A DNA stretch of 64,000 nt, taken from WLWS01 sp965243105 (GTDB taxonomy: Bacteria > Pseudomonadota > Gammaproteobacteria > Eutrophobiales > Eutrophobiaceae). Of this stretch, positions 1-8,364 are shown one piece after another (positions within the stretch are counted from its first letter, which is position 1; each line of letters opens with the position of its first letter). A program made the position numbers and the translations under genes. Where the stretch lies: positions 496,001 through 560,000 of the forward strand of contig CBDEUC010000001.1 in assembly GCA_965243105.1 (NCBI GenBank), in the 5' to 3' direction. The notes under the pieces were generated by a model, which made no database searches, was not told where the DNA came from, and was given only the letters and a program-made list of their open reading frames with translations.

Positions 1-924
1 TGTCATATCCAGGTGTACAACCAGGGGCTGAAAAGTTACCGGGATTTACCCCTGCGTCTTGCCGAATTCGGTTCCTGTCACCGGAATGAGGCTTCCGGCA
101 CCCTGCATGGCCTGATGCGTGTGCGCAATTTCGTCCAGGATGATGCGCACATTTTCTGTACCGAGGAGCAAATCCAGGAGGAAGTTTCCAATTTTATTGA
201 CCTGCTTTTCGAGGTTTACGCCGATTTTGGCTTCAGTGACATTATTATCAAGCTGTCGACCCGCCCCGAAAACCGCGTGGGCAGTGACGAAATCTGGGAC
301 AAGGCAGAGCAGGCCCTGCAGCTGGCAGTGGAAAGCAAGGGCCTGGAATGGGAGTTGCAGCCCGGAGAGGGCGCATTTTACGGCCCCAAGATCGACTTTT
401 CCCTGCGGGATTGCATCGGGCGTATCTGGCAATGTGGCACGATCCAGGCCGATTTCTCCATGCCGGGCCGGCTTGGCGCGGAATACGTGGACGCCAACAG
501 CGAAAAACAGGTTCCGGTGATGCTGCACCGGGCGGTACTGGGCTCAATGGAGCGATTTATCGGAATTCTCATCGAAGAACACGCCGGCGCATTTCCCCTG
601 TGGCTCGCACCGGTGCAGGTCGTGGTGGCCTCGATCACGGAAAAGCAGACCGACTACGCCGAAAAAATCGCGGAATCCCTGAAAAATCAGGGGTTCAGGA
701 GCGAAACTGACTTGAGAAATGAAACGATCGGCCTTAAAATCCGCGAGCAGGCAATGCAGCGTGTACCCTACCAACTGATACTGGGGGCACGCGAAGCTGA
801 AGAAAACACTGTGGCCGTGCGTACGCGTGATGGCGAGGACCTGGGAGCAATGACACTTGAAGCTTTCGTTTCCCGCCTGGAAGAGGACATCGCGTGCCAT
901 GGCCGTAATATTTTGGAGGAATAA
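1..924 (+). CDS. thrS: Threonyl-tRNA synthetase, C-terminal part (5' end outside window)
   Basis: Charges tRNA-Thr with threonine in the cytoplasm. The reading frame is open from base 1, so the gene begins upstream of the window; about the last 307 codons are present. Visible are class II motif 2 (FGSCHRNE), the histidines that bind the catalytic zinc in family members (DDAHIF and PVMLHR), motif 3 (GSMERFIGI) and the C-terminal anticodon-binding domain beginning near WLAPVQVVV. The sequence closely follows E. coli ThrS over its whole length. It ends three bases before the infC start, the classical thrS-infC arrangement. Confidence 0.97.
   Translation, partial: CHIQVYNQGLKSYRDLPLRLAEFGSCHRNEASGTLHGLMRVRNFVQDDAHIFCTEEQIQEEVSNFIDLLFEVYADFGFSDIIIKLSTRPENRVGSDEIWDKAEQALQLAVESKGLEWELQPGEGAFYGPKIDFSLRDCIGRIWQCGTIQADFSMPGRLGAEYVDANSEKQVPVMLHRAVLGSMERFIGILIEEHAGAFPLWLAPVQVVVASITEKQTDYAEKIAESLKNQGFRSETDLRNETIGLKIREQAMQRVPYQLILGAREAEENTVAVRTRDGEDLGAMTLEAFVSRLEEDIACHGRNILEE
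915..920 (+). promoter_or_regulatory. Ribosome binding site deciding the infC ATC start
   Basis: GGAGGA lies inside the last codons of thrS, seven bases before the ATC codon at 928. It supports initiation at this rare codon, not at the next in-frame ATG (1108), which would delete the N-terminal domain of IF-3. Confidence 0.75.
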
Positions 925-927
925 AAT

Positions 928-1443
928 ATCGTCGCAGAAAAGCAGAATCGTCTGAATGAAGAAATTACGGTTCCGGAAATACGTTTAATCGGCGCCGACG
1001 GGGAGCAGGTCGGAGTAGTCAGCATAGATGAAGCACTGAGACTGGCAGAGGAAGCCGAACTGGACCTGGTAGAAATAGTCCCAAACAGTGAACCACCCGT
1101 ATGCAGGGTGATGGATTATGGCAAGTTCCTGTTTGAGCAGAATAAAAAGAAACACGCGGCGAAGAAAAAACAGAAGCAGATCCATGTCAAGGAAGTGAAG
1201 TTCAGACCTGGAACCGAGGACGGGGATTACCAGGTAAAGTTGAGGAACCTGCTTCGCTTCCTGGGTAACGGTGACAAGGTCAAGGTCACCTTGCGATTCA
1301 GGGGCAGGGAGCTGGCACACCAGGAACTGGGTGCTCGAATGCTTGAGCGGATAAAGGCGGACCTTGAAGACCATGGAGTGGTAGAACAGTTTCCAAAAAT
1401 GGAAGGTCGGCAAATGGTTATGGTGCTGGCACCAAAGAAATAG
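928..1443 (+). CDS. infC: Translation initiation factor IF-3, ATC start
   Basis: IF-3 binds the 30S subunit and proofreads the start codon and initiator tRNA. The frame opens at ATC 928, giving 171 residues, close to the E. coli length of 180. The N-terminal domain (EKQNRLNEEITVPEIRLIG), the linker (VMDYGKFLFEQNKKKHAAKKKQK) and the C-terminal domain ending in VMVLAPKK are all intact. There is no ATG or GTG before residue 60 in a position that would keep the N-domain. In E. coli the AUU start of infC makes the gene autoregulated, because IF-3 rejects non-canonical starts; the ATC here implies the same loop. The gene lies 3 bases after thrS and 28 before rpmI. Confidence 0.95.
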   Translation: MVAEKQNRLNEEITVPEIRLIGADGEQVGVVSIDEALRLAEEAELDLVEIVPNSEPPVCRVMDYGKFLFEQNKKKHAAKKKQKQIHVKEVKFRPGTEDGDYQVKLRNLLRFLGNGDKVKVTLRFRGRELAHQELGARMLERIKADLEDHGVVEQFPKMEGRQMVMVLAPKK

Positions 1444-1471
1444 AATTGAAAGAATTAGCTGGAGTAATGTT

Positions 1472-1669
1472 ATGCCAAAAATTAAGACAAACAGGGGTGC
1501 TGCCAAGCGCTTTTCCAAGACTGGCTCGGGAAAGTTAAAGCACAGGCAGTCCCATCGTAATCACATACTGACAAAGAAAAGTACCAAGCGGAAGCGTCAA
1601 CTACGTAGCATCATTCTCCTGAATGACCGGGATCAGAAGGCAGCCGCACGTATGGTGCCGTACATTTAA
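1472..1669 (+). CDS. rpmI: 50S ribosomal protein L35
   Basis: Small basic protein of the large ribosomal subunit, 65 residues, the usual length. The start MPKIKTNRGAAKRF and the central HILTKK-TKRKR segment are typical of L35. It sits between infC and rplT as in most bacteria. In E. coli, L20 represses translation of this operon by binding the mRNA before rpmI; I did not identify the binding structure here. Confidence 0.96.
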   Translation: MPKIKTNRGAAKRFSKTGSGKLKHRQSHRNHILTKKSTKRKRQLRSIILLNDRDQKAAARMVPYI

Positions 1670-1681
1670 GAGGAAAGAGTC

Positions 1682-2041
1682 ATGCCCAGAGTTAAACGCG
1701 GTGTAACCGCACACGCAAGACACAAGAAGGTACTGGAACAGGCCAAGGGTTATCGTGGCCGTCGCAAAAATACCTACCGTGTTGCCAAGCAGGCAGTCAC
1801 AAAGGCTGGTCAATACGCCTATCGTGATCGTCGCCAGCGCAAACGCCAGATGCGCGCACTGTGGATCGTGCGAATCAATGCGGCTGCAAGAGAGCAGGGT
1901 TTATCCTATAGCCGCCTGATTGATGGTCTCAACAAGGCAAACATTGCTGTCGACAGGAAGGTACTTGCAGATATCGCGGTAGCAGACAAGCCCGCCTTTG
2001 CGGAAATCGCAAACCAGGCCCGGTCCGCACTCAACGCCTAG
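1682..2041 (+). CDS. rplT: 50S ribosomal protein L20
   Basis: Assembly protein of the large subunit that binds 23S rRNA; 119 residues. It begins MPRVKRGVTAHARHKKVL and carries the conserved GYRGRRKNTYRVAKQAV and RDRRQRKRQMRALWI segments. AGAGGAAAGAG precedes the ATG. It is the last gene of the infC-rpmI-rplT unit and is followed by a strong hairpin with a T tract before pheS. Confidence 0.97.
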   Translation: MPRVKRGVTAHARHKKVLEQAKGYRGRRKNTYRVAKQAVTKAGQYAYRDRRQRKRQMRALWIVRINAAAREQGLSYSRLIDGLNKANIAVDRKVLADIAVADKPAFAEIANQARSALNA

Positions 2042-2065
2042 GAATTTTTGCAGGGATCATTGAGC

Positions 2066-2094
2066 AGGGGAACGGCAAACCGTTCCCCTTTTTT
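2066..2094 (+). terminator. Rho-independent terminator or attenuator abutting pheS
   Basis: A perfect 10-bp stem (AGGGGAACGG pairing with CCGTTCCCCT) with a CAAA loop is followed by a run of T. It ends only five bases before the pheS ATG. It may end the ribosomal protein transcript or act as an attenuator for pheST. No leader peptide of the E. coli pheM kind fits in the 25 bases between rplT and the stem. Confidence 0.8.
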
Positions 2095-2099
2095 ATGCC

Positions 2100-3080
2100 A
2101 TGAAAGAAATCGATCAGCTAATCAGTGAAGCCAGTGCTTCGGTGGATGCCGCGGCTGATTTGCGTGCGCTTGATGATATTCGCATCCACTATCTTGGCAA
2201 GAAAGGCGAGTTAACCCAGCGCCTGAAACAGCTGGGTAGCCTGCCGGCGGAACAACGGCCTGCTGCCGGAAACGCTATCAACGAGGCGAAGAAAGCCTTG
2301 CAGGAACGTATCGCTGAGCAGAAGACCAGGCTCGAAACACGCCAGCTGGATGAAAAACTCAGTGCCGAGAAGCTTGATCTCACCCTGCCATCCCGCGGCC
2401 AACGTAGCGGTAGCCTGCATCCTGTCAGTCTTACCCTGAGAGAAATTGAAAAACTTTTTTCCCAGGCTGGATTTGAAGTGGTAGACGGGCCGGAAATAGA
2501 AGACAACTACCACAACTTTGAGGCCCTGAATATTCCCGAAGATCACCCGGCCCGGGCCATGCACGATACTTTTTACTTTGGTGAAGACAGCCTGTTGCGC
2601 ACGCATACCTCAAATGTGCAAATTCGTTACATGAAAGAGAACAAACCTCCTTTTCGAATTATTGCGCCCGGAAGAGTTTATCGCTCTGATTCTGATATGA
2701 CACACACTCCGATGTTCCACCAGGTCGAGGGCCTGATGGTTGATGAGGACATCACCTTTGCGCACCTGAAGGGCCTACTGGAGGACTTTGTTAAGCACTT
2801 TTTCTCAAGCGATATTGCCACAAGGTTTCGCCCATCCTATTTCCCCTTCACTGAACCGTCAGCTGAAGTGGATATCATGGGTAGTCGTGGCTGGCTGGAA
2901 ATCCTTGGCTGCGGCATGGTTCATCCAAAGGTACTGGAAAATGTCGGCATCGACAGCGAACGTTATTCCGGTTTTGCGTTTGGCATGGGTGTCGAGCGTC
3001 TTGCCATGCTCAAGTACGATATTGATGACCTGCGCATGTTTTTTGAAAATGACATGCGCTTTCTCGAGCAATTTAAATGA
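2100..3080 (+). CDS. pheS: Phenylalanyl-tRNA synthetase alpha subunit
   Basis: Catalytic subunit of the (alpha-beta)2 enzyme that charges tRNA-Phe; 326 residues. It has an N-terminal coiled coil, the class II core with GPEIEDNYHNFEALN, motif 2 (FRIIAPGRVYRSD), THTPMFHQVEG, and motif 3 (FAFGMGVERLAMLKYDIDDLR). The N-terminus aligns with E. coli PheS, and an in-frame stop (TGA at 2061-2063) excludes an upstream start. No Shine-Dalgarno sequence is visible: the ATG follows directly on the T tract of the hairpin at 2066-2094. pheT follows 37 bases later. Confidence 0.97.
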   Translation: MKEIDQLISEASASVDAAADLRALDDIRIHYLGKKGELTQRLKQLGSLPAEQRPAAGNAINEAKKALQERIAEQKTRLETRQLDEKLSAEKLDLTLPSRGQRSGSLHPVSLTLREIEKLFSQAGFEVVDGPEIEDNYHNFEALNIPEDHPARAMHDTFYFGEDSLLRTHTSNVQIRYMKENKPPFRIIAPGRVYRSDSDMTHTPMFHQVEGLMVDEDITFAHLKGLLEDFVKHFFSSDIATRFRPSYFPFTEPSAEVDIMGSRGWLEILGCGMVHPKVLENVGIDSERYSGFAFGMGVERLAMLKYDIDDLRMFFENDMRFLEQFK

Positions 3081-3117
3081 AGACCTGTAATTTCCACATA
3101 ATGCAGGGTGCGCGACC

Positions 3118-5487
3118 ATGAAAATCAGTGAAAGCTGGTTAAAAGAGTGGGCAGACCCCGGGCTTGGCACGGAAGAGCTGGCAGAGCAGTTGACCATGGC
3201 CGGCTTCGAGGTGGACGGCGTGGAGTCCTGTGCGGCCGCATTCGACAGGGTAGTGGTAGGCCGTATCACTGGAATAGAGTCTCACCCCGACGCAGATAAT
3301 CTCAGCGTTTGTGATGTTTCTACCGGTGACACAAGCCTGGCAGTGGTCACCGGCGCAAAAAATATTGCCGAGGGGCGCTGTTATGCGCTGGCAGTGCCCG
3401 GTGCCACCTTGCCCGGTGGAATAGAAATCAGTGAAAGCGAGTTTCGAGGAGTCACCTCCAGTGGCATGTTGTGCTCTGCACAGGAACTGGGCCTGAGCGC
3501 CGACGCCGACAAGTTGTTTGAACTGCATCCGGACGCAGTGCCTGGCACCGATCTCGCTGAACACCTTGGAATGGAAGATCATGTGCTGGATCTCTCGCTG
3601 ACGCCAAACCGAGGAGACAGCTTCAGTGTTTCCGGCATTGCCCGGGAAGTCGCAGTACTCAATGAACTATCCCTTTCGGCACCGGATATTGAAAGTTTGA
3701 AAGCCGGGATCTCCGATGAACGGCCAGTGAGACTGGATTGCCCCGAGGCTTGCCCACGTTATGTTGGACGTATTATCAAGGGAATCGATATCACGGCCCG
3801 GGCACCTGACTGGGTGCTGGAGAGACTCCGTCGTTCCGACGTCAAGAGTATTAACGCCGTGGTGGATTTGACCAACTATGTCATGCTGGAACTTGGTCAG
3901 CCCATGCACGCCTTTGATAACGAGAAGCTCACCGGGGAAATCGTGGTGCGTATGCCGCAACCTTCTGAGCGACTTACCCTGCTTGACGGGCAGGACTGCG
4001 AAATAGCCATGGATACCTTGCTTATTTCCGACGATTCGGGTCCGCTTGCGCTGGCCGGTATTATTGGCGGGCTTGATTCAGCAGTCAGCGACACCACCAG
4101 CGAGATATTCCTCGAAAGTGCCTATTTCACTGCTGCCGCAGTGGCCGGGCGCGCCAGGCGCTATGGTCTGCATACAGATGCATCCCTGCGCTACGAAAGG
4201 GGAGTGGACTATGCGCTGCAGGAAAAGGCAGTGGAGCGATTGAGTTCCCTGATCCTGCGGTACTGTGGCGGAAGCGCCGGCCCCGTGGTGACCACGCAAA
4301 GTAGCGAGCATGTTCCGCAGCCCGCCGCCATTCGCTTACAGCCCCGTAATATCGAGCGCCTGCTGGGTATCAGTGTCGAAACCGGGAAAGTGCAGCAAAT
4401 CCTCGAATCCCTTGGCATGGAAGTGGTAAAAGATGGGGATTGCCTGCAGGTTACCAGCCCGAGCTTCCGTTTTGACATCTCTATCGAGGCGGACCTCGTG
4501 GAAGAGGTGGCCAGGATCTATGGCTATGACAACATACCGAGTTCTTCCCCCAGGGCTGGTCTCAGCATGTTCGGCAATAGCAGTGATGACAGGCTGAGGG
4601 AATTACAGGCATGCCTGCTTAACCGCGGTTATAACGAGGTGATCACCTACAGTTTTCTCGAACAACAGGAGCAGGAAAAACTGCTCGGCAAGGTTGATGC
4701 CATTGCGCTGCTGAACCCCATCTCAACTGACCTCGGGGTGATGCGTGTTTCATTGATCCCGGGCCTTCTGTCCGCGCTGGCCTATAACCACAATCGCCAG
4801 CAGGACAGGATTCGGCTGTTTGAATGGGGTCGCATTTTTCGGCAGGGTGAAGAAATAGAGCAGGACTTGATGATTGCCGGCATTATCACAGGTAATAATC
4901 ATTTAAAACAATGGGATAGAGAAGATACTTCATCTGATTTCTATGATATTAAGGGTGATCTCGAGACCCTGCTTTATCCGGATGACCTGGAAAACCGGCT
5001 GGAATACCGTGAAATTAACCATCCTGCCCTGCACCCGGGTCAATCGGCAGAAGTCTGCCTTGAAAATCAGGTAATTGGCTGTGTTGGCAGCATCCACCCG
5101 GCACTTGCCGGTGCCTATGGATTGCCGGGATCAGTGCTGGTCTTTGAGCTGAATCTGTCGCTAATTTCGGAAAAACCGACCGTAAAGTACGCTAAGTTCT
5201 CCAAATATCCCTCAATCAGGCGTGATATTTCCATCGTCCTTGACAAGGAAATTGCCCTCGGGAGCGTTAAAAAGAGCATTCGGGAGGTCGCTGACAGCCT
5301 CCTGAGCAACCTAGAGTTATTTGACCTATATGAAGGGGAAGGTATTGATCCAATGAAAAAAAGTCTGGCTTTGGGCTTGACCTTTCAGGCATCTTCCAGC
5401 ACTCTTACAGAAGAAGAGGTTGAGCGTGTTCTTTCCCAGGTTCTCGATACGCTCTATAAAACATTTGGTGCCACACTGAGAGACTAA
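3118..5487 (+). CDS. pheT: Phenylalanyl-tRNA synthetase beta subunit
   Basis: Beta subunit of PheRS, responsible for tRNA binding and editing; 789 residues, the normal size. Domains in order: N-terminal EMAP-type OB fold (about 40-150, HPDADNLSVCDV), B3/B4 editing region (about 210-380, INAVVDLTNYVMLELGQPMHAFD), B5 domain (about 405-475), catalytic-like core, and C-terminal FDX-ACB anticodon domain (KYPSIRRDISIVLDKEI onward). The stop is one base before the ihfA ATG, so pheS, pheT and ihfA are probably one transcript, as in other Gammaproteobacteria. Confidence 0.97.
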   Translation: MKISESWLKEWADPGLGTEELAEQLTMAGFEVDGVESCAAAFDRVVVGRITGIESHPDADNLSVCDVSTGDTSLAVVTGAKNIAEGRCYALAVPGATLPGGIEISESEFRGVTSSGMLCSAQELGLSADADKLFELHPDAVPGTDLAEHLGMEDHVLDLSLTPNRGDSFSVSGIAREVAVLNELSLSAPDIESLKAGISDERPVRLDCPEACPRYVGRIIKGIDITARAPDWVLERLRRSDVKSINAVVDLTNYVMLELGQPMHAFDNEKLTGEIVVRMPQPSERLTLLDGQDCEIAMDTLLISDDSGPLALAGIIGGLDSAVSDTTSEIFLESAYFTAAAVAGRARRYGLHTDASLRYERGVDYALQEKAVERLSSLILRYCGGSAGPVVTTQSSEHVPQPAAIRLQPRNIERLLGISVETGKVQQILESLGMEVVKDGDCLQVTSPSFRFDISIEADLVEEVARIYGYDNIPSSSPRAGLSMFGNSSDDRLRELQACLLNRGYNEVITYSFLEQQEQEKLLGKVDAIALLNPISTDLGVMRVSLIPGLLSALAYNHNRQQDRIRLFEWGRIFRQGEEIEQDLMIAGIITGNNHLKQWDREDTSSDFYDIKGDLETLLYPDDLENRLEYREINHPALHPGQSAEVCLENQVIGCVGSIHPALAGAYGLPGSVLVFELNLSLISEKPTVKYAKFSKYPSIRRDISIVLDKEIALGSVKKSIREVADSLLSNLELFDLYEGEGIDPMKKSLALGLTFQASSSTLTEEEVERVLSQVLDTLYKTFGATLRD

Positions 5488-5488
5488 T

Positions 5489-5797
5489 ATGGCAGCACTG
5501 ACAAAGGCCGATATGGCTGAAAAATTGTACGAAGAACTTGGTCTTAACAAGCGTGAGGCCAAGGAAATCGTTGAAATGTTTTTTGAAGAAATTCGCTCTG
5601 CGCTGGAAGCCGGAAACCAGGTCAAGCTATCTGGTTTTGGAAACTTTGATCTCAGGGACAAGAATCAGCGACCAGGCAGAAATCCGAAAACAGGTGAGGA
5701 AATCCCGATAAGTGCGCGACGTGTTGTGACTTTTCGTCCTGGCCAAAAACTAAAAGCTAGAGTAGAAGCATATGCTGGAAGCATCCAACAACAGTGA
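5489..5797 (+). CDS. ihfA: Integration host factor alpha subunit
   Basis: Half of the IHF heterodimer, which bends DNA sharply at specific sites and assists sigma54 promoters, replication and recombination. It has 102 residues. The first helices start ALTKADMAEKLYEELGLNKREAKE, the beta-arm carries RPGRNPKTGEEIPISARRV, and the end is FRPGQKLKARVE. Its place directly after pheT is the standard ihfA locus. The following MerR-type gene starts inside its last codons. Confidence 0.96.
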   Translation: MAALTKADMAEKLYEELGLNKREAKEIVEMFFEEIRSALEAGNQVKLSGFGNFDLRDKNQRPGRNPKTGEEIPISARRVVTFRPGQKLKARVEAYAGSIQQQ

Positions 5798-6128
5798 ATT
5801 ACCCGCAATCCCGGGCAAACGCTACTTCACCATAGGCGAGGTAAGCGACCTTTGCGCCGTGAAACCTCACGTGCTGCGCTACTGGGAGCAGGAGTTTCCC
5901 CAGTTAAAACCGCTGAAGAGACGCGGTAACAGGCGTTATTACCAGCGCCATGATGTTATCCTTATCAGGCAGATCAGGAGCCTGCTGTACGAGCAGGGTT
6001 TCACTATCGGGGGTGCCAGGCAGCGGCTGTCTGGTGATGAAGCTCGGGATGATTCTAACCAGAGCCAGCAAATCATTCGGCAGTTACGCACGGAACTGGA
6101 AGAAGTACTGGACCTGCTAAGGAGATAG
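5772..6128 (+). CDS. MerR-family transcription regulator of the ihfA locus
   Basis: DNA-binding protein with an N-terminal MerR winged helix (YFTIGEVSDLCAVKPHVLRYWEQEFPQL-KP-RRGNRRYY, about residues 17-60) and a short C-terminal coiled coil (about 90-118). It has no cysteine cluster for metal sensing and no separate ligand domain. It overlaps the ihfA end by 26 bases. A MerR-type gene of this kind directly after ihfA is common in Gammaproteobacteria; its target is not known to me. A perfect palindrome lies 58 bases downstream (6186-6207). Confidence 0.9.
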   Translation: MLEASNNSELPAIPGKRYFTIGEVSDLCAVKPHVLRYWEQEFPQLKPLKRRGNRRYYQRHDVILIRQIRSLLYEQGFTIGGARQRLSGDEARDDSNQSQQIIRQLRTELEEVLDLLRR

Positions 6129-6185
6129 TTTCAGCAAGTCCGGCGAGCCAGGCAGGTGTACTGCAACTTTCCAGCTCAGATGTTC

Positions 6186-6207
6186 CCTATACCAATCCTG
6201 GTATAGG
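6186..6207. repeat. Perfect 9-bp inverted repeat after the MerR gene
   Basis: CCTATACCA and TGGTATAGG are perfect complements separated by ATCC. It lies between the MerR-type gene and tRNA-Pro. No T tract follows directly, so it is either a Rho-independent terminator of weak type, an RNA processing hairpin or an operator. MerR-family proteins bind palindromes of about this length, but this is only a suggestion. Confidence 0.6.
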
Positions 6208-6270
6208 CGTTATTATTCCTGTACTTTTTCCCAGGGCAAGTATTCACAGTTTATTGCCTGTATATCGTGT

Positions 6271-6347
<77 letters not shown>

Positions 6348-6410
6348 TTTATACAGGGACCTTTTCATTCAATTGTGGCCAAGGTTCGCAAGCCAATTGT
6401 CACTCAACTT

Positions 6411-6419
6411 TGCTAAAAT
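6411..6419 (+). promoter_or_regulatory. Possible extended -10 promoter of glmS
   Basis: TGCTAAAAT matches an extended -10 element (TGn plus TAAAAT), 92 bases before the glmS ATG. No good -35 box is at the expected distance. The leader that follows contains a GC hairpin (GGCCGG and CCGGCC, 6445-6460) whose role is unknown. Confidence 0.35.
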
Positions 6420-6510
6420 AGCCGGACTCTAGACCGGGGTGCCCGGCCGGCATACCGGCCAGTGGCTAACTCCCAAAATAAATTTAATAAAGCAGTTAGA
6501 GGAAATTCAG

Positions 6511-8346
6511 ATGTGCGGGATTGTAGGTGCTGTTGGTCAAAGGGATGTCAGCCCGATTCTACTCGAGGGATTGAAACGACTTGAGTACAGGGGGTACGAC
6601 TCGGCAGGTGTCGCCGTACTCAGCGGGGCTGAGAAAAGCCTGGATCGGGTTCGCGTGCTGGGCAAAGTGCACAACCTCGAAACTTCACTGCAGGAAAAAC
6701 CACTCCCCGGTGGTACTGGTATTGCCCACACACGATGGGCAACCCACGGAAAGCCCAGTGTCAACAACGCCCATCCTCACATTTGTCGCGACAGCGTCGC
6801 GCTGGTTCACAATGGCATTATTGAAAACCATGAATCACTTAGAGAAAAGCAAACTGCATCGGGTTACGAGTTTCAATCAGAAACAGATACGGAGGTCGTG
6901 GTTAACCAGGTCCACGAATACCTGCAGGAAACGAAAGATCTTCTCAAGGCTGTAAAGCAAACAATAGAGCAGCTCGAGGGAGCCTATGCTCTCGGTGTGA
7001 TCTGTGAATCGGAGCCTGATCGACTTGTGGCAGCAAGGCGCGGCAGTCCGCTCCTGATTGGCGTGGGGATCGGGGAGCACTTTATTGCTTCTGACAAGTT
7101 TGCCCTGTTACCGGTTACCCAGCAATTTATCATTCTTGAAGAGGGTGATATTGCGGACATCAGGCGGGACTCCATTGATATATATAATGAGCATGGCGAA
7201 CGAGTAGAACGTGCTGTGACGACTTCCGAGCTGTCCGCGGACGCGGCGGACAAGTCGGGCTACAAGCATTACATGCTGAAGGAAATCTATACCCAGCCTG
7301 CTGCCATTGCGGACACGCTTGAGGGCAGGCTACGTAACGGTGCGATCATCGAAGAGGCTTTTGGAATGTCGGCGGCCGAAGTGCTGGATAAAACACGCGC
7401 GGTGCATATCGTTGCCTGTGGGACAAGCTATCATGCAGGGCTTGTCGCGCGCTACTGGCTTGAGGAAATAGCCGGTGTACATTGCAGTGTTGAAGTGGCC
7501 AGTGAATACCGTTACCGAACATCGGTTGTCCAGGATGACACGCTTTTTGTCACGATTTCCCAGTCAGGTGAAACTGCCGACACCCTGGCGGCCCTGCAAC
7601 TCGCTAACCAGCAAGATTATTGCGGTACCCTGGCAATTTGCAATGTACCTGAAAGTTCACTGACACGGGAATCTGATCTTGTATTTCTAACCCGTGCCGG
7701 TGCAGAAATCGGCGTGGCATCTACGAAAGCATTTACTACTCAGCTTACGGCCTTGTTTATGTTTGTTATGACGCTGGCAAAGCGTCGGGGTATGCCTGAA
7801 GAACGACAAAAGGAGTTGGTGTCCTTGCTGGAGAGCCTGCCCGGCAGGATAAACCAGGTACTGGAGCTTGATGAATCGATCCAGGAACTGGCCCAGCAAT
7901 TCAATGACAAGCAACACACGCTTTACCTGGGCAGGGGTACCATGCTGCCCGTGGCAATGGAAGGCGCACTCAAGTTAAAAGAGATTTCCTACATCCATGC
8001 CGAGGCCTATCCTGCTGGCGAATTAAAACATGGGCCACTTGCTCTTGTTGATGATGATATGCCCGTTGTTGCGGTTGCACCGAACAACGAACTACTGGAA
8101 AAACTAAAATCCAATTTGCAGGAGGTCAGGGCGAGGGGCGGACAACTGTTTGTATTTATCGATTCTGAAGCTGATATGGAAGAAAGTGAGGGCGTTGCAG
8201 TAATAAGAATGACACCTGTAGATGAGCTGGTGGCACCGATTGTATTTACGGTTCCCCTCCAGTTATTTTCATATCACGTAGCAGTGTTAAAAGGAGCGGA
8301 TGTTGATCAACCGAGAAACCTGGCAAAGTCCGTAACCGTGGAATAA
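6511..8346 (+). CDS. glmS: Glutamine-fructose-6-phosphate aminotransferase
   Basis: Makes glucosamine-6-phosphate from fructose-6-phosphate and glutamine, the first step to UDP-GlcNAc for peptidoglycan and lipid A. 611 residues. The ATG at 6511 is chosen over an upstream in-frame start because the product then begins MCGIVGAVG, putting the catalytic N-terminal cysteine in place; AGAGGA precedes it. Domains: class II glutaminase (1-~220, HTRWATHG), two SIS sugar isomerase domains (ACGTSYHAG, SQSGETADT; GRGTMLPVAMEGALKLKEISYIHAE), and the conserved C-terminus DQPRNLAKSVTVE. A GlrR-like regulator follows 18 bases later, so co-transcription is likely. Confidence 0.98.
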   Translation: MCGIVGAVGQRDVSPILLEGLKRLEYRGYDSAGVAVLSGAEKSLDRVRVLGKVHNLETSLQEKPLPGGTGIAHTRWATHGKPSVNNAHPHICRDSVALVHNGIIENHESLREKQTASGYEFQSETDTEVVVNQVHEYLQETKDLLKAVKQTIEQLEGAYALGVICESEPDRLVAARRGSPLLIGVGIGEHFIASDKFALLPVTQQFIILEEGDIADIRRDSIDIYNEHGERVERAVTTSELSADAADKSGYKHYMLKEIYTQPAAIADTLEGRLRNGAIIEEAFGMSAAEVLDKTRAVHIVACGTSYHAGLVARYWLEEIAGVHCSVEVASEYRYRTSVVQDDTLFVTISQSGETADTLAALQLANQQDYCGTLAICNVPESSLTRESDLVFLTRAGAEIGVASTKAFTTQLTALFMFVMTLAKRRGMPEERQKELVSLLESLPGRINQVLELDESIQELAQQFNDKQHTLYLGRGTMLPVAMEGALKLKEISYIHAEAYPAGELKHGPLALVDDDMPVVAVAPNNELLEKLKSNLQEVRARGGQLFVFIDSEADMEESEGVAVIRMTPVDELVAPIVFTVPLQLFSYHVAVLKGADVDQPRNLAKSVTVE

Positions 8347-8364
8347 TGGATTGGAACCATAGCT

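Noticed and set aside
6380..6400. Sigma54 promoter before glmS
   Set aside because: A TGGCC...TCGCA stretch looked similar, but the GG-GC spacing is nine bases, not ten.
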